Source of the DNA: Planctomycetota bacterium
Lineage (GTDB): Bacteria > Planctomycetota > Brocadiia > Brocadiales > Bathyanammoxibiaceae
NCBI GenBank assembly: GCA_016209685.1
Contig: JACQVQ010000008.1
Location: 193,778-257,777 of the forward strand
Length of the DNA: 64,000 nt
Reading direction: 5' to 3'
Of this stretch, positions 35,566 through 44,261 are shown in pieces. Below the pieces are notes generated by a model. It was not told the DNA's origin and made no database searches. It saw only the letters and a list, made by a program, of their open reading frames with translations. Numbering within the stretch: the first letter of the stretch is position 1; each line of letters begins with the position of its first letter. A program made the position numbers and the translations under genes.

Positions 35566-38500
35566 GTGACGAAAGAAATGTCCTGGCACACAAAGAGATC
35601 CTGGGCTGGCAAGAAGAGGGGGCTCTTCTCAGTATTTTTAGGTTTATTAGTCTCCTTCCTGGCCATCTCCTTAACCTTGCCAGAACCCAGTCAGGCCCTC
35701 TTCCTGGACTGGTACACGGGGGAAAAGGCCCCTAAGTACCGCCTCCCAGGTGCAGTCTGTTCCTACGTAGACAGGTTCTACGTAGACCCGGAGAGGATAC
35801 ATGCCCAACATATGGCCGTTGAGGGCCTGAATTGGATAGAGAGGCTTCTGCCAGAGGTACAGGTGGAGTTTGTGGAGGCCAATGGCACACTGGAGATTAC
35901 GGCTGGGGAGACCAAAAAGAAACTAGACGCCTCTAAAGTCCAGAACCTGGACGATGCCCTTGCCGTGTTAAAGGACGGCCTCCTATTTGTCCAGACGAAC
36001 ATGGAGGACGCCTCAAAGGCTAGTGATGTAGAGTACACTGCCATAAATGGGATGCTGGGGGACCTGGACCCCCATTCGGTCTTCCTCCCACCAAAGGAGT
36101 ACAAGGAATTTATGATAGGCACCTCTGGGAAGTTTGGCGGCCTGGGGATGGTGGTGGGGATAAGAGAAATGACCCTCACGGTAATCTCCCCCATAGAAGG
36201 TACTCCGGCTTACATGGCCGGGTTAAAGTCTGGGGACAAGATTATGGAAATAGAGGGGGAGTCTACGGTAAATATGTCCTTACACGAGGCCGTCGGTAAG
36301 CTCCGGGGTGAACCAGGCACAAAGGTCGCCCTTTACCTCTTGACCGGCAAGTCGGCCGAACCCAGGTTAGTGACCCTTAAGCGGGAAAGAATTATCCTGC
36401 CCAGTGTAGAATCGCAACTCCTGGGGGGAAACGTAGGCTATATAAGGATAAGAAATTTTCAGGAAGACACGGTAGATGACCTGGATAAAAACCTCCAACA
36501 GCTCCAGAAGACCTCTCAAGAGTTAAGGGGCGTAATACTGGACATGAGAAATAATTCCGGCGGCCTCCTTGACCAGGCAGTGGGGGTATCGGACAGGTTC
36601 CTGGAAAAAGGGGTCATAGTGGCAACAGTAGGCCAGGGCAAGAGACAGAGGGAGGTACAGAGGGCCCGGTACTCGGAAAAGGATATAACCCTCTGCCCCC
36701 TGATAGTGATTATAGATGCGGCTAGCGCCTCGGGTTCAGAGATTGTAGCCGCAGCCCTGAAGGAAAGTGACCGTGCCCTTACTATCGGGGATAGAAGCTT
36801 CGGTAAGGGTACCGTCCAACAACTAATTGATCTGGCTGACGGCTCGGCCTTGAAGCTCACCGTGGCCAAATACCTCACACCCCTTTATAGGGACATCCAG
36901 ACTCTCGGGATAACCCCCGATGTTAACCTTGTTCCAGTAGTCCTGGGAAAGGAGAATATCCTCCTGGAGAAGGGCACTGCTGGGGCACTCAGGGAGGCAG
37001 ACATGCGGGGACACCTACATGGAGAGGTTAATCCTCCAGAACCACCTCTTGTCTCTCTGAAGTATCTAGCCGCCTTAGAGGATATCCCTGAGGGTGAGGA
37101 AGAAAGCATTTACAAACAAAAGGACCTCTCCAAGGACAACCAGGTGCAGATTGCCCTTGAACTGATAAAGAACACGGCCTCTACTACTAGGGAGCAGATG
37201 TTAAAGGACCTCTGGCCTTCCTTTGAGAAAATAAGGCAGGCCGAAGAGGAAAAGATTATAAAGGCCCTGGCAGAGCTGGGGATAGATTGGCGCTATGGAA
37301 AAGACACCAAGACTCCCAAACCCGTTGCCTCCCTTGCCCTCCAACCCTTGAAGGAGAAGTGGACCGCTGGAGAGACGGTTAACGTTACCCTTACCGTTGA
37401 GAACCAGGGAGAAGGGTCCCTCTACAGGATGTACGGTATCATAGAATCTAAAAACCTACTCCTGGATAAGCTGGAATTCCCTCTGGGAAGGATAGACAAA
37501 GGTACTTCTAAGAACTATACCCATAAGATAGAATTACCAAAGAATAGCCTGGACAGGTCCGATGAGTTCACCATCAAATTTACGGAGTTGAACGGGAACG
37601 TACCCAAAGACGTCTATGGTACCCTGACGGTAGAGGCACTGCCTAGACCCGAGTTTGCATTCTCGTATCAGATAACAGAGGCCAACACTGAAGGGTGGAG
37701 GCCGGACGACGATGGGTTGGTACAGAAGGGAGAACTCCTGGACTTCCTGGTAACGGTACGGAACATTGGAAAGGGTGCTAGCTCCAAAAATGTGGTTGCC
37801 GTAAGGAACCTGAGCCAAAAAGAGGTCTTCGTGGAAGAAGGCAGTAAGGAACTAGGAGAGCTTGCCCCTGGAGAAGAAAAGACTACCCGTCTACGCTTCC
37901 TGGTCAAAGAGGCCCTGGAGGCGAAGGAATTCAGTATGGACCTGGTAATAACTGACCTTAACTTCGGCGTCTATCTCTCCCAGAAATTGACCTTCCCCGT
38001 GATGGCCCCCAAGGTTTCCCCTCCTGTGGTAGAGGTAGACAAGCGCATCCAGGCCGCACGGCCCACATGGGTCTTTGGGGGCAGGTCAACGGAATCCCCC
38101 ATCATGTGCCAGATAAAAAAGGGGAGTATAGTAAAAGTCAACGGATGGGTACCAGGCTGGTACAGGATGGGCCTGCCCGGTGGAGGTAGGGGTTGGGTCC
38201 CTGCCACGGACGTCTCCGAGACCTCAGTGGAAAAGGAGGAGGTCCTTGCCCTTCACCTGCAGTATATGCCCCCCGTAATTGAATTTGAGAAGACCCCTCT
38301 CCTCCTTCCATCCAGCAGGATGACACTATCAGGCAGTGCCAGAGACGACCAGGTGGTCAAGCACCTCTTTGTAATGGTAAACAACGAGAAGGCCTTCTTC
38401 AAATCTCAAAAGAAAGGGGAGAAGGCCAAGGAATTGGCCTTCACCGCCGAGATTCCTCTTAAAGAGGGACCTAACGCCATAACCATCGTAGCCAGAGACG

Positions 38501-38583
38501 ATGCAGGGCTCTCCTATGCACAGACCTTCGTGGTCAGCAGTAAGCCTGCTTTAGTAAAAGGTAGTGGAGTAGAGACTCCTTAA
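35566..38583 (+). CDS. Exported S41 C-terminal processing protease with added CARDB and SH3-like domains
   Basis: A signal sequence (about residues 20-45) is followed by a helical N-terminal part, a PDZ domain (about 190-280) and the S41 catalytic domain with Ser in AASASGSEIVA (about 389) and Lys in SFGKGTVQQ (about 414). Beyond it lie two CARDB-like beta domains (from LQPLKEKWTAGETVNVTLTV and from FAFSYQITEANTEGW), a bacterial SH3-like segment (IKKGSIVKVNGWVPGWYRM) and a final Ig-like domain. At 1005 residues it is about twice a normal Ctp protease. GTG at 35566 is used; ATG at 35578 is possible. Confidence 0.9.
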   Translation: MTKEMSWHTKRSWAGKKRGLFSVFLGLLVSFLAISLTLPEPSQALFLDWYTGEKAPKYRLPGAVCSYVDRFYVDPERIHAQHMAVEGLNWIERLLPEVQVEFVEANGTLEITAGETKKKLDASKVQNLDDALAVLKDGLLFVQTNMEDASKASDVEYTAINGMLGDLDPHSVFLPPKEYKEFMIGTSGKFGGLGMVVGIREMTLTVISPIEGTPAYMAGLKSGDKIMEIEGESTVNMSLHEAVGKLRGEPGTKVALYLLTGKSAEPRLVTLKRERIILPSVESQLLGGNVGYIRIRNFQEDTVDDLDKNLQQLQKTSQELRGVILDMRNNSGGLLDQAVGVSDRFLEKGVIVATVGQGKRQREVQRARYSEKDITLCPLIVIIDAASASGSEIVAAALKESDRALTIGDRSFGKGTVQQLIDLADGSALKLTVAKYLTPLYRDIQTLGITPDVNLVPVVLGKENILLEKGTAGALREADMRGHLHGEVNPPEPPLVSLKYLAALEDIPEGEEESIYKQKDLSKDNQVQIALELIKNTASTTREQMLKDLWPSFEKIRQAEEEKIIKALAELGIDWRYGKDTKTPKPVASLALQPLKEKWTAGETVNVTLTVENQGEGSLYRMYGIIESKNLLLDKLEFPLGRIDKGTSKNYTHKIELPKNSLDRSDEFTIKFTELNGNVPKDVYGTLTVEALPRPEFAFSYQITEANTEGWRPDDDGLVQKGELLDFLVTVRNIGKGASSKNVVAVRNLSQKEVFVEEGSKELGELAPGEEKTTRLRFLVKEALEAKEFSMDLVITDLNFGVYLSQKLTFPVMAPKVSPPVVEVDKRIQAARPTWVFGGRSTESPIMCQIKKGSIVKVNGWVPGWYRMGLPGGGRGWVPATDVSETSVEKEEVLALHLQYMPPVIEFEKTPLLLPSSRMTLSGSARDDQVVKHLFVMVNNEKAFFKSQKKGEKAKELAFTAEIPLKEGPNAITIVARDDAGLSYAQTFVVSSKPALVKGSGVETP

Positions 38584-38652
38584 CAGACTGTGGACTATAT
38601 ACTTTGGACTCTGGACTTAAGACTTTAAATCTATAGTCTAAGGTCTTGAAAG
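38584..38652. repeat. Inverted heptad array
   Basis: GTGGACT, ATATACT, TTGGACT, CTGGACT, TAAGACT units and the inverse AGTCTAAGGTCTT form a hairpin between the S41 gene and rluD. Confidence 0.75.
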
Positions 38653-38655
38653 GCA

Positions 38656-39705
38656 GTGTCAGAAAGCCACTCCTTTATAGTTTCCCAATCCCTTGAAGGT
38701 ATCCGCCTCCTGGAGTTCCTGTCCACAAAACTCCCTCTATATTCTATTAATACCCTCAAAAGTCTGATAGAAAGAGGCTCAGCAAGTGTAAACACAAAGA
38801 GGGCGAGTGCCGGCCTGGCCTTAGGGGAGGGAGATGAGGTGGCCATTTTTATCCCGGAGGGCACCAGGAGGTACGAACCCCACCCTCTACCACTGGAAGT
38901 GCTCTTTGAGGACGGACACGTCCTTGCGGTAAACAAGCCTGCAGGGTTGGCAGTGATTCCGGAAAGGGATGAGCGTGTAGGGGCGGGTTTGAAACCCGCC
39001 CGTACAGGGGCAGGGGTTACTCCTGCCCAAGATGAAGGGGCAGGTCTGAAACCCGCACCCACATTTATCAGTGGGCTTCTACATTACCTCCAAAACCTCT
39101 CCCCCCTCTCAAGGGGCAAAGGGCTAAGGCCCAGGCTTGTCCACAGGTTAGATAAGGACACCAGCGGTGTACTCCTGGTGGCAAAGGACCCGGAGGCGGA
39201 GAGACACCTCTCTGGACAGTTTGAAGACAGGGTCGTAGAAAAAGAATACGTTGCCCTCGTGGACGGCAGGGTAGAAAGGGAAGAGGCTACCATAAATCTC
39301 CCTCTGGAAGAGACCACCCGTGGTAAGATGAGGCCTAACCCTCGTGGAAAAGAGGCCGTAACCCAGTACAGAATTCAGGAGCGATTTGACGGCTTCACCC
39401 TCCTGAAGCTCATGCCAAAGACTGGCCGCACACACCAGATAAGGGTACACCTGAAGGCCATCGGCCACCCCCTCTCCATAGACCCACTGTATGGCAACAG
39501 GTCTGCAATCTTCCTCTCCAGCCTGAAGGCCGACTATAAGCCAAAGAAAGGGCAGACTGAGACCCCCATTATCTCCAGGCTCACCCTCCATGCCCATAAG
39601 ATAACCTTTGAGCCTCTTCCTGGGGTGGGGAAGATAACGGCAGAGGCCCCCATGGCTGAGGATATGGACAGGCTGATAAGGGTGTTGAGAAAATATAGGA
39701 AATGA
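38656..39705 (+). CDS. rluD: RluD-family 23S rRNA pseudouridine synthase
   Basis: An S4-like N-terminal part (EFLSTKLPLYSINTLKSLIE) is followed by the pseudouridine synthase domain with the catalytic Asp in HRLDKDTSGVLLVA and the KTGRTHQIRVHL motif. The start is GTG with AAAGG before it. Residues about 107-136 (containing GAGLKPARTGAGVTPAQ and GAGLKPAPT) are encoded by three tandem GGGGCAGGTTTGAAACC-type hairpins at 38976-39062 and separate VIPERDE from LLHYLQN; they are absent from the family core. Function as a large-subunit synthase is likely; exact target not provable. Confidence 0.9.
   Translation: MSESHSFIVSQSLEGIRLLEFLSTKLPLYSINTLKSLIERGSASVNTKRASAGLALGEGDEVAIFIPEGTRRYEPHPLPLEVLFEDGHVLAVNKPAGLAVIPERDERVGAGLKPARTGAGVTPAQDEGAGLKPAPTFISGLLHYLQNLSPLSRGKGLRPRLVHRLDKDTSGVLLVAKDPEAERHLSGQFEDRVVEKEYVALVDGRVEREEATINLPLEETTRGKMRPNPRGKEAVTQYRIQERFDGFTLLKLMPKTGRTHQIRVHLKAIGHPLSIDPLYGNRSAIFLSSLKADYKPKKGQTETPIISRLTLHAHKITFEPLPGVGKITAEAPMAEDMDRLIRVLRKYRK
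38976..39062. repeat. In-frame triple hairpin repeat inside rluD
   Basis: GTAGGGGCGGGTTTG-AAACCCGCCCGTAC, then CAGGGGCAGGGGTTACTCCTGCCC, then GGGGCAGGTCTGAAACCCGC (each with partly paired arms) make up 87 bp, that is 29 codons, keeping the frame. Confidence 0.85.
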
Positions 39706-39725
39706 CAGTTTTTATATTTGCTAAT

Positions 39726-40074
39726 AGCTCTGCAAAAGTCTACATAGCACTACTTGTCATTCTGAGTGAGCCGAAGCCCTGAGCGTAGCGAAGGGGAAGC
39801 GAAGAATCTCATAGCGAAGAAACTAGACCCTTCGCTTCGCTCAGGGTGACAGGCTGGAGGATTCTTTGTGTAAAAGATGTCATTCTGATCCGCCTCAGGC
39901 GGAGAAGAACCTGGATTGCTTCGGGCTGATGCCCTCGCAATGACAGGTACGGCAGGTGGTGCGTTACCACGCACCCTACTAACTGTTTGTCATTCTGAGC
40001 GAAGCGAAGAATCTTGTATTTTAGCTAGATTCTTCGTTGCCTTTGATAACTCAGAATGACATCTTTAGTATTTC
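39726..40074. repeat. Intergenic cluster of inverted repeats and a MITE end
   Basis: A MITE terminal repeat AGCTCTGCAAAAGT (39726-39739) is followed by at least three inverted CATTCTGAGCGAAGCGAAG / CTTCGCTTCGCTCAG units, one CCGCCTCAGGCGG palindrome (39890) and CGCAATGACA. No gene is visible in these 350 bp. Confidence 0.7.
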
Positions 40075-40287
40075 TCATAGACCTCGATCTTTAGTTCCAG
40101 TCCCCTCCCCTCCCAACTCTTTCTCTCTCTCCGGGGTGAGGGGTTCTTCTATGCGGTGCTTCTCCTCTATCCACAGGCCCAGGTCAATGAGTTTGCATCG
40201 CTCCGAACAGAAGGGGAAGTAAGGCAAATCCCTTACGGACTTGTATTCCAGTTCCTTCCCGCAGTAGCGACAGTCAATCCTGGGCAT
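40075..40287 (-). CDS. yacG: DNA gyrase inhibitor YacG-like zinc protein
   Basis: This 70-residue protein shows the YacG zinc motif Cys-x2-Cys-x15-Cys-x3-Cys (CRYCGKELEY to PFCSERCKLIDLGLW). YacG binds and inhibits DNA gyrase in E. coli. The C-terminal tail EKELGGEGTGTKDRGL runs into repeat DNA. It lies downstream of polX on the same strand. Confidence 0.85.
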   Translation of the reverse strand: MPRIDCRYCGKELEYKSVRDLPYFPFCSERCKLIDLGLWIEEKHRIEEPLTPEREKELGGEGTGTKDRGL

Positions 40288-40380
40288 GGTTTAGGGGGTA
40301 GGGGATAGGGAGTAGGGGGTAGCCGCAGGCTTTAGCCTGCGTTATATTTTTTCCCTAACTCCTAATCCCTGGTCTCTGTT
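40288..40380. repeat. Heptad repeats with an inverted GCAGGC hairpin half
   Basis: AGGGGGTAGGGGATAGGGAGT units pair with AACTCCTAATCCC units; between them GTAGCCGCAGGCTTTAGCCTGCG (about 40319-40341) is the common hairpin. The polX stop TAG (40355-40357) is inside. Confidence 0.75.
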
Positions 40381-42106
40381 TAATCTTCCTCTTAGCCCTA
40401 CAGAACTCTAACAGCCTCTCCAGTGGCCACGTGTTTATAACGTCCTCCTTCTCCAGCCAGCCTCGTCTGGCCACGCCAACGCCCAACTGCATCATCCACA
40501 TCTGGTCCAGGTGGTGGGTATCGGTGGAGATGGCTATCTTCACGCCCATCTCCCTGGCCTTTCTGACGTTTACATCGTTGAGGTCCAGGCGGTCCCAGAA
40601 GGAGTTAATCTCCAGGGCAGTACCGGTCCTGGCGGCGGCCTCCATCACCCTGTCCATATCCACCTCGTAGCCCTCCCTCTGGCTAATCAATCGGCCTGTG
40701 GGGTGGACTATGATGTTTACGTAAGGGTTATGGATGGCGGACAGGAGCCTCTCCGTAACTTGTTCCTTACTCTGTTTGAAGCCTGCATGGACTGCCCCCA
40801 GGACTATATCCAGACGGGCAAGTACCTTATCAGAGATGTCCATAGAGCCGTCGTTCTTGATATCACACTCACTGGCCTTGAGTAGCCTGAATCCCGTGGC
40901 AGGAAGTCTCTTATTCAGTCCATCAATCTCCTCAATCTCTTTCAGCAACCTCTCTTCGTCCAGCCCATGGGCCACACGGGTGCTCTTCGTATGGTCTGAG
41001 ACCACACAGTACCGGTAGCCCCTCTCTTGTGCATGTCTTGCAATCTCCTCAAAGGTGGAGCTTCCATCTGACCATTTGGAGTGGACGTGGAGGTCTCCTT
41101 TAACGTCTTTTAATTCTATCAATTCTGGAAGCCTCCCCTCCTGGGATGCCTCTATCTCACCCCTGTCCTCCCTTAGTTCAGGGGGTATCCAATCCATCCC
41201 CAGGGCCTTGTATATATCCTCCTCAAGCCGGCCTCCCAGTTTCTTATCTCCACGGAAGACGCCGTACTCGCTAATCTTTAGTCCCTTCTTCTTGGCAATC
41301 TCACGGAGGTGGATGTTGTGGGCCTTACTGCCCGTAAAGTACTGCAGGGCGGAGCCAAAGGAGTCCTCCTCCACCACCCGCAGGTCCACCTGAAGCCCCT
41401 CCTCTATGCGTACGGAGCCCTTGGTATCCCCGGCGGCCAGCACCTCTCTTACCTCCGGGAGGCTGACGAATGCCTGCACGATTTCCTTGCCCTGGTGGGC
41501 GGCGCAGAGGATGTCAATATCACCAATGGTCTCCTTCATCCTCCTGAGGGAGCCGGCAGGTTGCATGGAGAGGATGCCCTTGACCCCTCTGAGTCTCTCT
41601 ACGATACGGTTTACCACCGGGAAGGCCACCCCCAGGGCTATCCTCTGCTGGCTGGTGCGGAAGAGTTCTATGCCCTTGAGGATGTTTTCTATCTTTTTTT
41701 CAGCGATTCCCTTAAGCCCTTTCAGCCTCCCTTGCTTGATGGCCTCCTCCAGCTGGGCTATCCCCACGATGCCCAGTTCTTTATTTAGCATGGCCACGGT
41801 CTTTGGCCCAAGGCCGGGTATATGCATCATAGCCACGGTCTCAGGAGACACCCCCTCCATGACCTCCTCGTACCTGGACATCCGCCCCGTCTTGAGGAAC
41901 TCCTCTATCTTCTCGGCATGGCCTTCTCCGATGCCAGGGATGTCTTTGAGCTTACCCTCCCCGGCTATCTCCTTTATGTCCTGGGTCAGGTCGCCAATAA
42001 CCCTGGCCGCCCTGCGGTAGGAATTTATGCGGAAGGGGTTCTCCCCCTTTAGCTCCAGTACGTCGGCCATCCGTTCAAAGATGGAGGCTATCTCGGCATT
42101 CTTCAT
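40355..42106 (-). CDS. polX: Bacterial DNA polymerase/3'-5' exonuclease PolX
   Basis: An N-terminal 8-kDa-type helix-hairpin-helix region ([33 protein letters not shown]) and a family X polymerase palm with [18 protein letters not shown] (metal Asp pair) and VDLRVV are joined to a C-terminal PHP exonuclease ([31 protein letters not shown]). The length of 583 residues is typical for bacterial PolX, a repair enzyme. The last residues QRPGIRS and stop are coded by AGGGATTAGGAGTTAG heptads. Confidence 0.96.
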   Translation of the reverse strand: MKNAEIASIFERMADVLELKGENPFRINSYRRAARVIGDLTQDIKEIAGEGKLKDIPGIGEGHAEKIEEFLKTGRMSRYEEVMEGVSPETVAMMHIPGLGPKTVAMLNKELGIVGIAQLEEAIKQGRLKGLKGIAEKKIENILKGIELFRTSQQRIALGVAFPVVNRIVERLRGVKGILSMQPAGSLRRMKETIGDIDILCAAHQGKEIVQAFVSLPEVREVLAAGDTKGSVRIEEGLQVDLRVVEEDSFGSALQYFTGSKAHNIHLREIAKKKGLKISEYGVFRGDKKLGGRLEEDIYKALGMDWIPPELREDRGEIEASQEGRLPELIELKDVKGDLHVHSKWSDGSSTFEEIARHAQERGYRYCVVSDHTKSTRVAHGLDEERLLKEIEEIDGLNKRLPATGFRLLKASECDIKNDGSMDISDKVLARLDIVLGAVHAGFKQSKEQVTERLLSAIHNPYVNIIVHPTGRLISQREGYEVDMDRVMEAAARTGTALEINSFWDRLDLNDVNVRKAREMGVKIAISTDTHHLDQMWMMQLGVGVARRGWLEKEDVINTWPLERLLEFCRAKRKIKQRPGIRS

Positions 42107-42335
42107 GACACGTCCAGTCCTCGGCCACTACAAAAGCCTGTCCAGAACGGATTATAGCAGTGGGGGATTTTGGGTGTCAACGTGGAAGGTAGGGGGTAAT
42201 GTAGGGGCGAGCTGGTAGCTCACCCCTTCTCTGCCTCAGGCGTAGAAGGGGAAGAATGACATCACATGATGTTGGGGTGACTTTTGCAAAGGTCCCAACC
42301 CACGTATATTACCTTTCCACGGAAATGTCTGAAAT
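42107..42335. other. Intergenic region with a MITE right end
   Basis: It contains GACTTTTGCAAAGGTC (about 42278-42293), a terminal repeat of the MITE-like family, after GAATGACATCACATGATG. No gene is visible. Confidence 0.45.
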
Positions 42336-42542
42336 TTAGACACTGCTTTTTTCCATTTGCAAGAATGATACTTCAGAAATATTGGCCTGTTCTTGTGCAT
42401 GTTCAATAGTCATACTTACAAGATTGCCCTTTCCGTCCAAGTCAATATAAAGGTTTCCCGATATTTCCCTCGTCTCCACAACTGGTTCGTTTGAAAATTC
42501 AATTAGTGCTGTATCTGTATCTGCAAAATACCGAATTTTCAC
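42336..42542 (-). CDS. DUF2283 small protein
   Basis: The 68 residues match the DUF2283 pattern: KIRYFADTDTALIEFSNEP, then NLYIDLDGKGNLVSMTIEHA. GTG start with GAGGAAGA upstream. Members are often paired with a DUF4258 toxin-like gene; no such partner is visible here. The gene and its upstream flank are AT-rich compared with neighbours. Confidence 0.75.
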   Translation of the reverse strand: MKIRYFADTDTALIEFSNEPVVETREISGNLYIDLDGKGNLVSMTIEHAQEQANISEVSFLQMEKSSV

Positions 42543-42639
42543 TTCTCTTCCTCACCGAATTATATCATTTTTCTGCCTAACATTTATTTTTATATTATTC
42601 TTGCTTTTCAAACCATATAGCATATCTGGGCATCCGTCA

Positions 42640-42836
42640 AGATGATAATTGTCATTCTGAGCGAAGCGAAGTCACGCCTGAGGCGGATTCGCCTATGGCG
42701 AAAATCTGAGATTCTTCGGTCCCCTTCGCTACGCTCAAGGGCTTCGGCAACTACTTCGCTCCCTCAGACGCCGTCCTGAGTCCGCCTCAGGCGGACGAAG
42801 GAATGACAGTAGGTAGGGTTTTTCAGGGATCTCATA
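42640..42836. repeat. Inverted repeat cluster related to the MITE family
   Basis: GTCATTCTGAGCGAAGCGAAG at the left pairs with inverse units (TTCGCTACGCTCAAGGG, GAATGACAG) at the right. The right boundary GGGTTTTTCAGGGATCTC inverts to GAGATCCCTGAAAAACCC, close to the MITE terminal repeat. Two CCGCCTCAGGCGG palindromes lie inside. Confidence 0.65.
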
Positions 42837-42867
42837 TATTACCCCCACAGAAATCTCTGGAATTTGG

Positions 42868-42897
42868 TTGACAAGGACGTCAGGAGGGTTTTAAAAT
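42868..42897 (+). promoter_or_regulatory. Sigma-70 type promoter for hsp20
   Basis: TTGACA (42868-42873), 18-bp spacer, TAAAAT (42892-42897). The leader would be about 100 nt. No CIRCE inverted repeat is seen. Confidence 0.6.
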
Positions 42898-43002
42898 TTA
42901 AATAGGCGTGGATTATCCATTCCTTCTCCGCATTAGCCACGTACCGATAGGGTACGGGGTGAGGCGGACCAGGAAGGTCTTTAAGAAAGGAGGGATTAGG
43001 TT

Positions 43003-43434
43003 ATGGCGGACATCATGAAATGGCCTGAGATACCTACTTTTGGTTCCCTTCAGAGGGAAATGGATAGGCTCTTTGAGGATTTCTTCCGCAGGGGTGGACT
43101 CGTGAGGCCATCGGTGGATGTAGTAGAAACTAACGATACGGTGGTGGTCAAGGCAGAACTCCCTGGGATGGAGCCTAAAGACGTGGACATCTCTGTGAGC
43201 GATGACAGGCTGACTATAAAAGGGGAGAGGAAGGCAGAAAAAGAAGAAAAGGGGAAGACCTTTTATAGGATGGAGAGATGCTACGGGAGTTTTAGCCGTA
43301 CCATTGAGTTGCCCGCCTCTGTAGAGGCCGATAAGGCTAAGGCCGATTACAAGAACGGCGTCCTGGAGATTACGCTCCCCAAGACTGAGCAGGTTAAGGC
43401 CAAGAAGATACCCATCAAGACGAATAACCAATAA
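43003..43434 (+). CDS. Hsp20 / alpha-crystallin family small heat-shock protein
   Basis: This 143-residue ATP-independent chaperone has the alpha-crystallin domain from VRPSVDVVETNDTVVVKAEL through ELPGMEPKDVDISV and FSRTIELPASVE to NGVLEITLPK, and the C-terminal IPI motif (KKIPIKT) needed for oligomer contacts. AAAGGAGGGA nine bases before ATG decides the start. A promoter precedes it and an intrinsic terminator follows, so it is a monocistronic unit. Confidence 0.95.
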   Translation: MADIMKWPEIPTFGSLQREMDRLFEDFFRRGGLVRPSVDVVETNDTVVVKAELPGMEPKDVDISVSDDRLTIKGERKAEKEEKGKTFYRMERCYGSFSRTIELPASVEADKAKADYKNGVLEITLPKTEQVKAKKIPIKTNNQ

Positions 43435-43526
43435 GACGGGGTAGGAATTCATCTCCACTGCGGTATGACCGTGTGTGTGGTCTTGAATCTGTTCAGGAGG
43501 GTATGTGTGCGTTCTCCCTTTTAAAA

Positions 43527-43563
43527 AGAAGAGGGGCTATAAAAGTCCCTCTTTTTTGTTTTT
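43527..43563 (+). terminator. Intrinsic terminator of hsp20
   Basis: A stem with arms AAGAGGG (43529-43535) and CCCTCTT (43547-43553) and a loop of 11 bases is followed by a T-rich run TTTTTTGTTTTT. Confidence 0.85.
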
Positions 43564-43584
43564 ACGTCGGGGAGTTTCCTATTT

Positions 43585-43692
43585 AGGGGCTAGGAGTCAG
43601 GGATTAGAAGAATTGCGAATTTGTAATTGCGAATTTTTAAATCCGCATTCCGCAATCCGAAATCCGCAATTCCTGGTCCCTACTCCCTGGTT
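43585..43692. repeat. Inverted heptad array
   Basis: GGGGCTAGGAGTCAGGGATTAG, AATTGCGAATTTG and CCGCATTCCGCAATCCG-type units (in parts) pair with TGGTCCCTACTCCCTGG across 43640. Confidence 0.75.
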
Positions 43693-44163
43693 TTAGTACT
43701 CTATGGATACTATCTCGTACTTCAAGATACCCATAGGTGCCTTTATGCTAACCTTCTCCCCCACCTGACGGCCAATAAACTCCTTAGCTAGAGGAGAGGT
43801 AACGAGAATCTTACCGTTGTCGGGGTCGGCCTCTCCTTGACCCACCAGGTGGTATCTTTCTATCTCTCCGCTGTCCAGGTCTTTTACGGTTACCCTGGCG
43901 GTGATAGCCACCGTATCTTTGGGTATTTTGGCCAGATTAATTATGTAAGAATTGGCCAATTTATGTTCAAGGAGCCTAATCTTGGCCTCCAGTAGCCCTT
44001 GAGCCTCTCGGGCGGCGTGGTAATCAGCGTTCTCCCTGAGGTCGCCGTGGGAGCGGGCCTCACCGATGGCCTTCACAATCTTGGGCCTTTCCACGTGCTT
44101 TAAATGATTAATCTCCTCTTCTAGTTTCTTTCTCCCCTCATGGGTTATAGGAATCCGCTCCAT
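43693..44163 (-). CDS. greA: Transcription elongation factor GreA
   Basis: GreA rescues backtracked RNA polymerase. The coiled-coil N-terminal domain has EGRKKLEEEINHLKHVERP and the tip motif GDLRENADYHAAREAQ with the acidic pair. The C-terminal FKBP-like domain has VTSPLAKEFIGRQVGE. The ATG at 44163 with GGAGG upstream is preferred over an open frame from 44205. The length of 156 residues is typical. Confidence 0.95.
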   Translation of the reverse strand: MERIPITHEGRKKLEEEINHLKHVERPKIVKAIGEARSHGDLRENADYHAAREAQGLLEAKIRLLEHKLANSYIINLAKIPKDTVAITARVTVKDLDSGEIERYHLVGQGEADPDNGKILVTSPLAKEFIGRQVGEKVSIKAPMGILKYEIVSIEY

Positions 44164-44261
44164 GGAAGTGTGCCTCCATAAAAATGGTCTTACGGGAGGA
44201 GCCATCTTAAAGAAGTACGGCCCCAGCTGGCAAGGCTTTTTAGGTCCTTGACATGTAAAGA

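Noticed and set aside
42898-43002. CIRCE/HrcA operator before hsp20
   Set aside because: The TTAGCACTC-N9-GAGTGCTAA pattern is absent.
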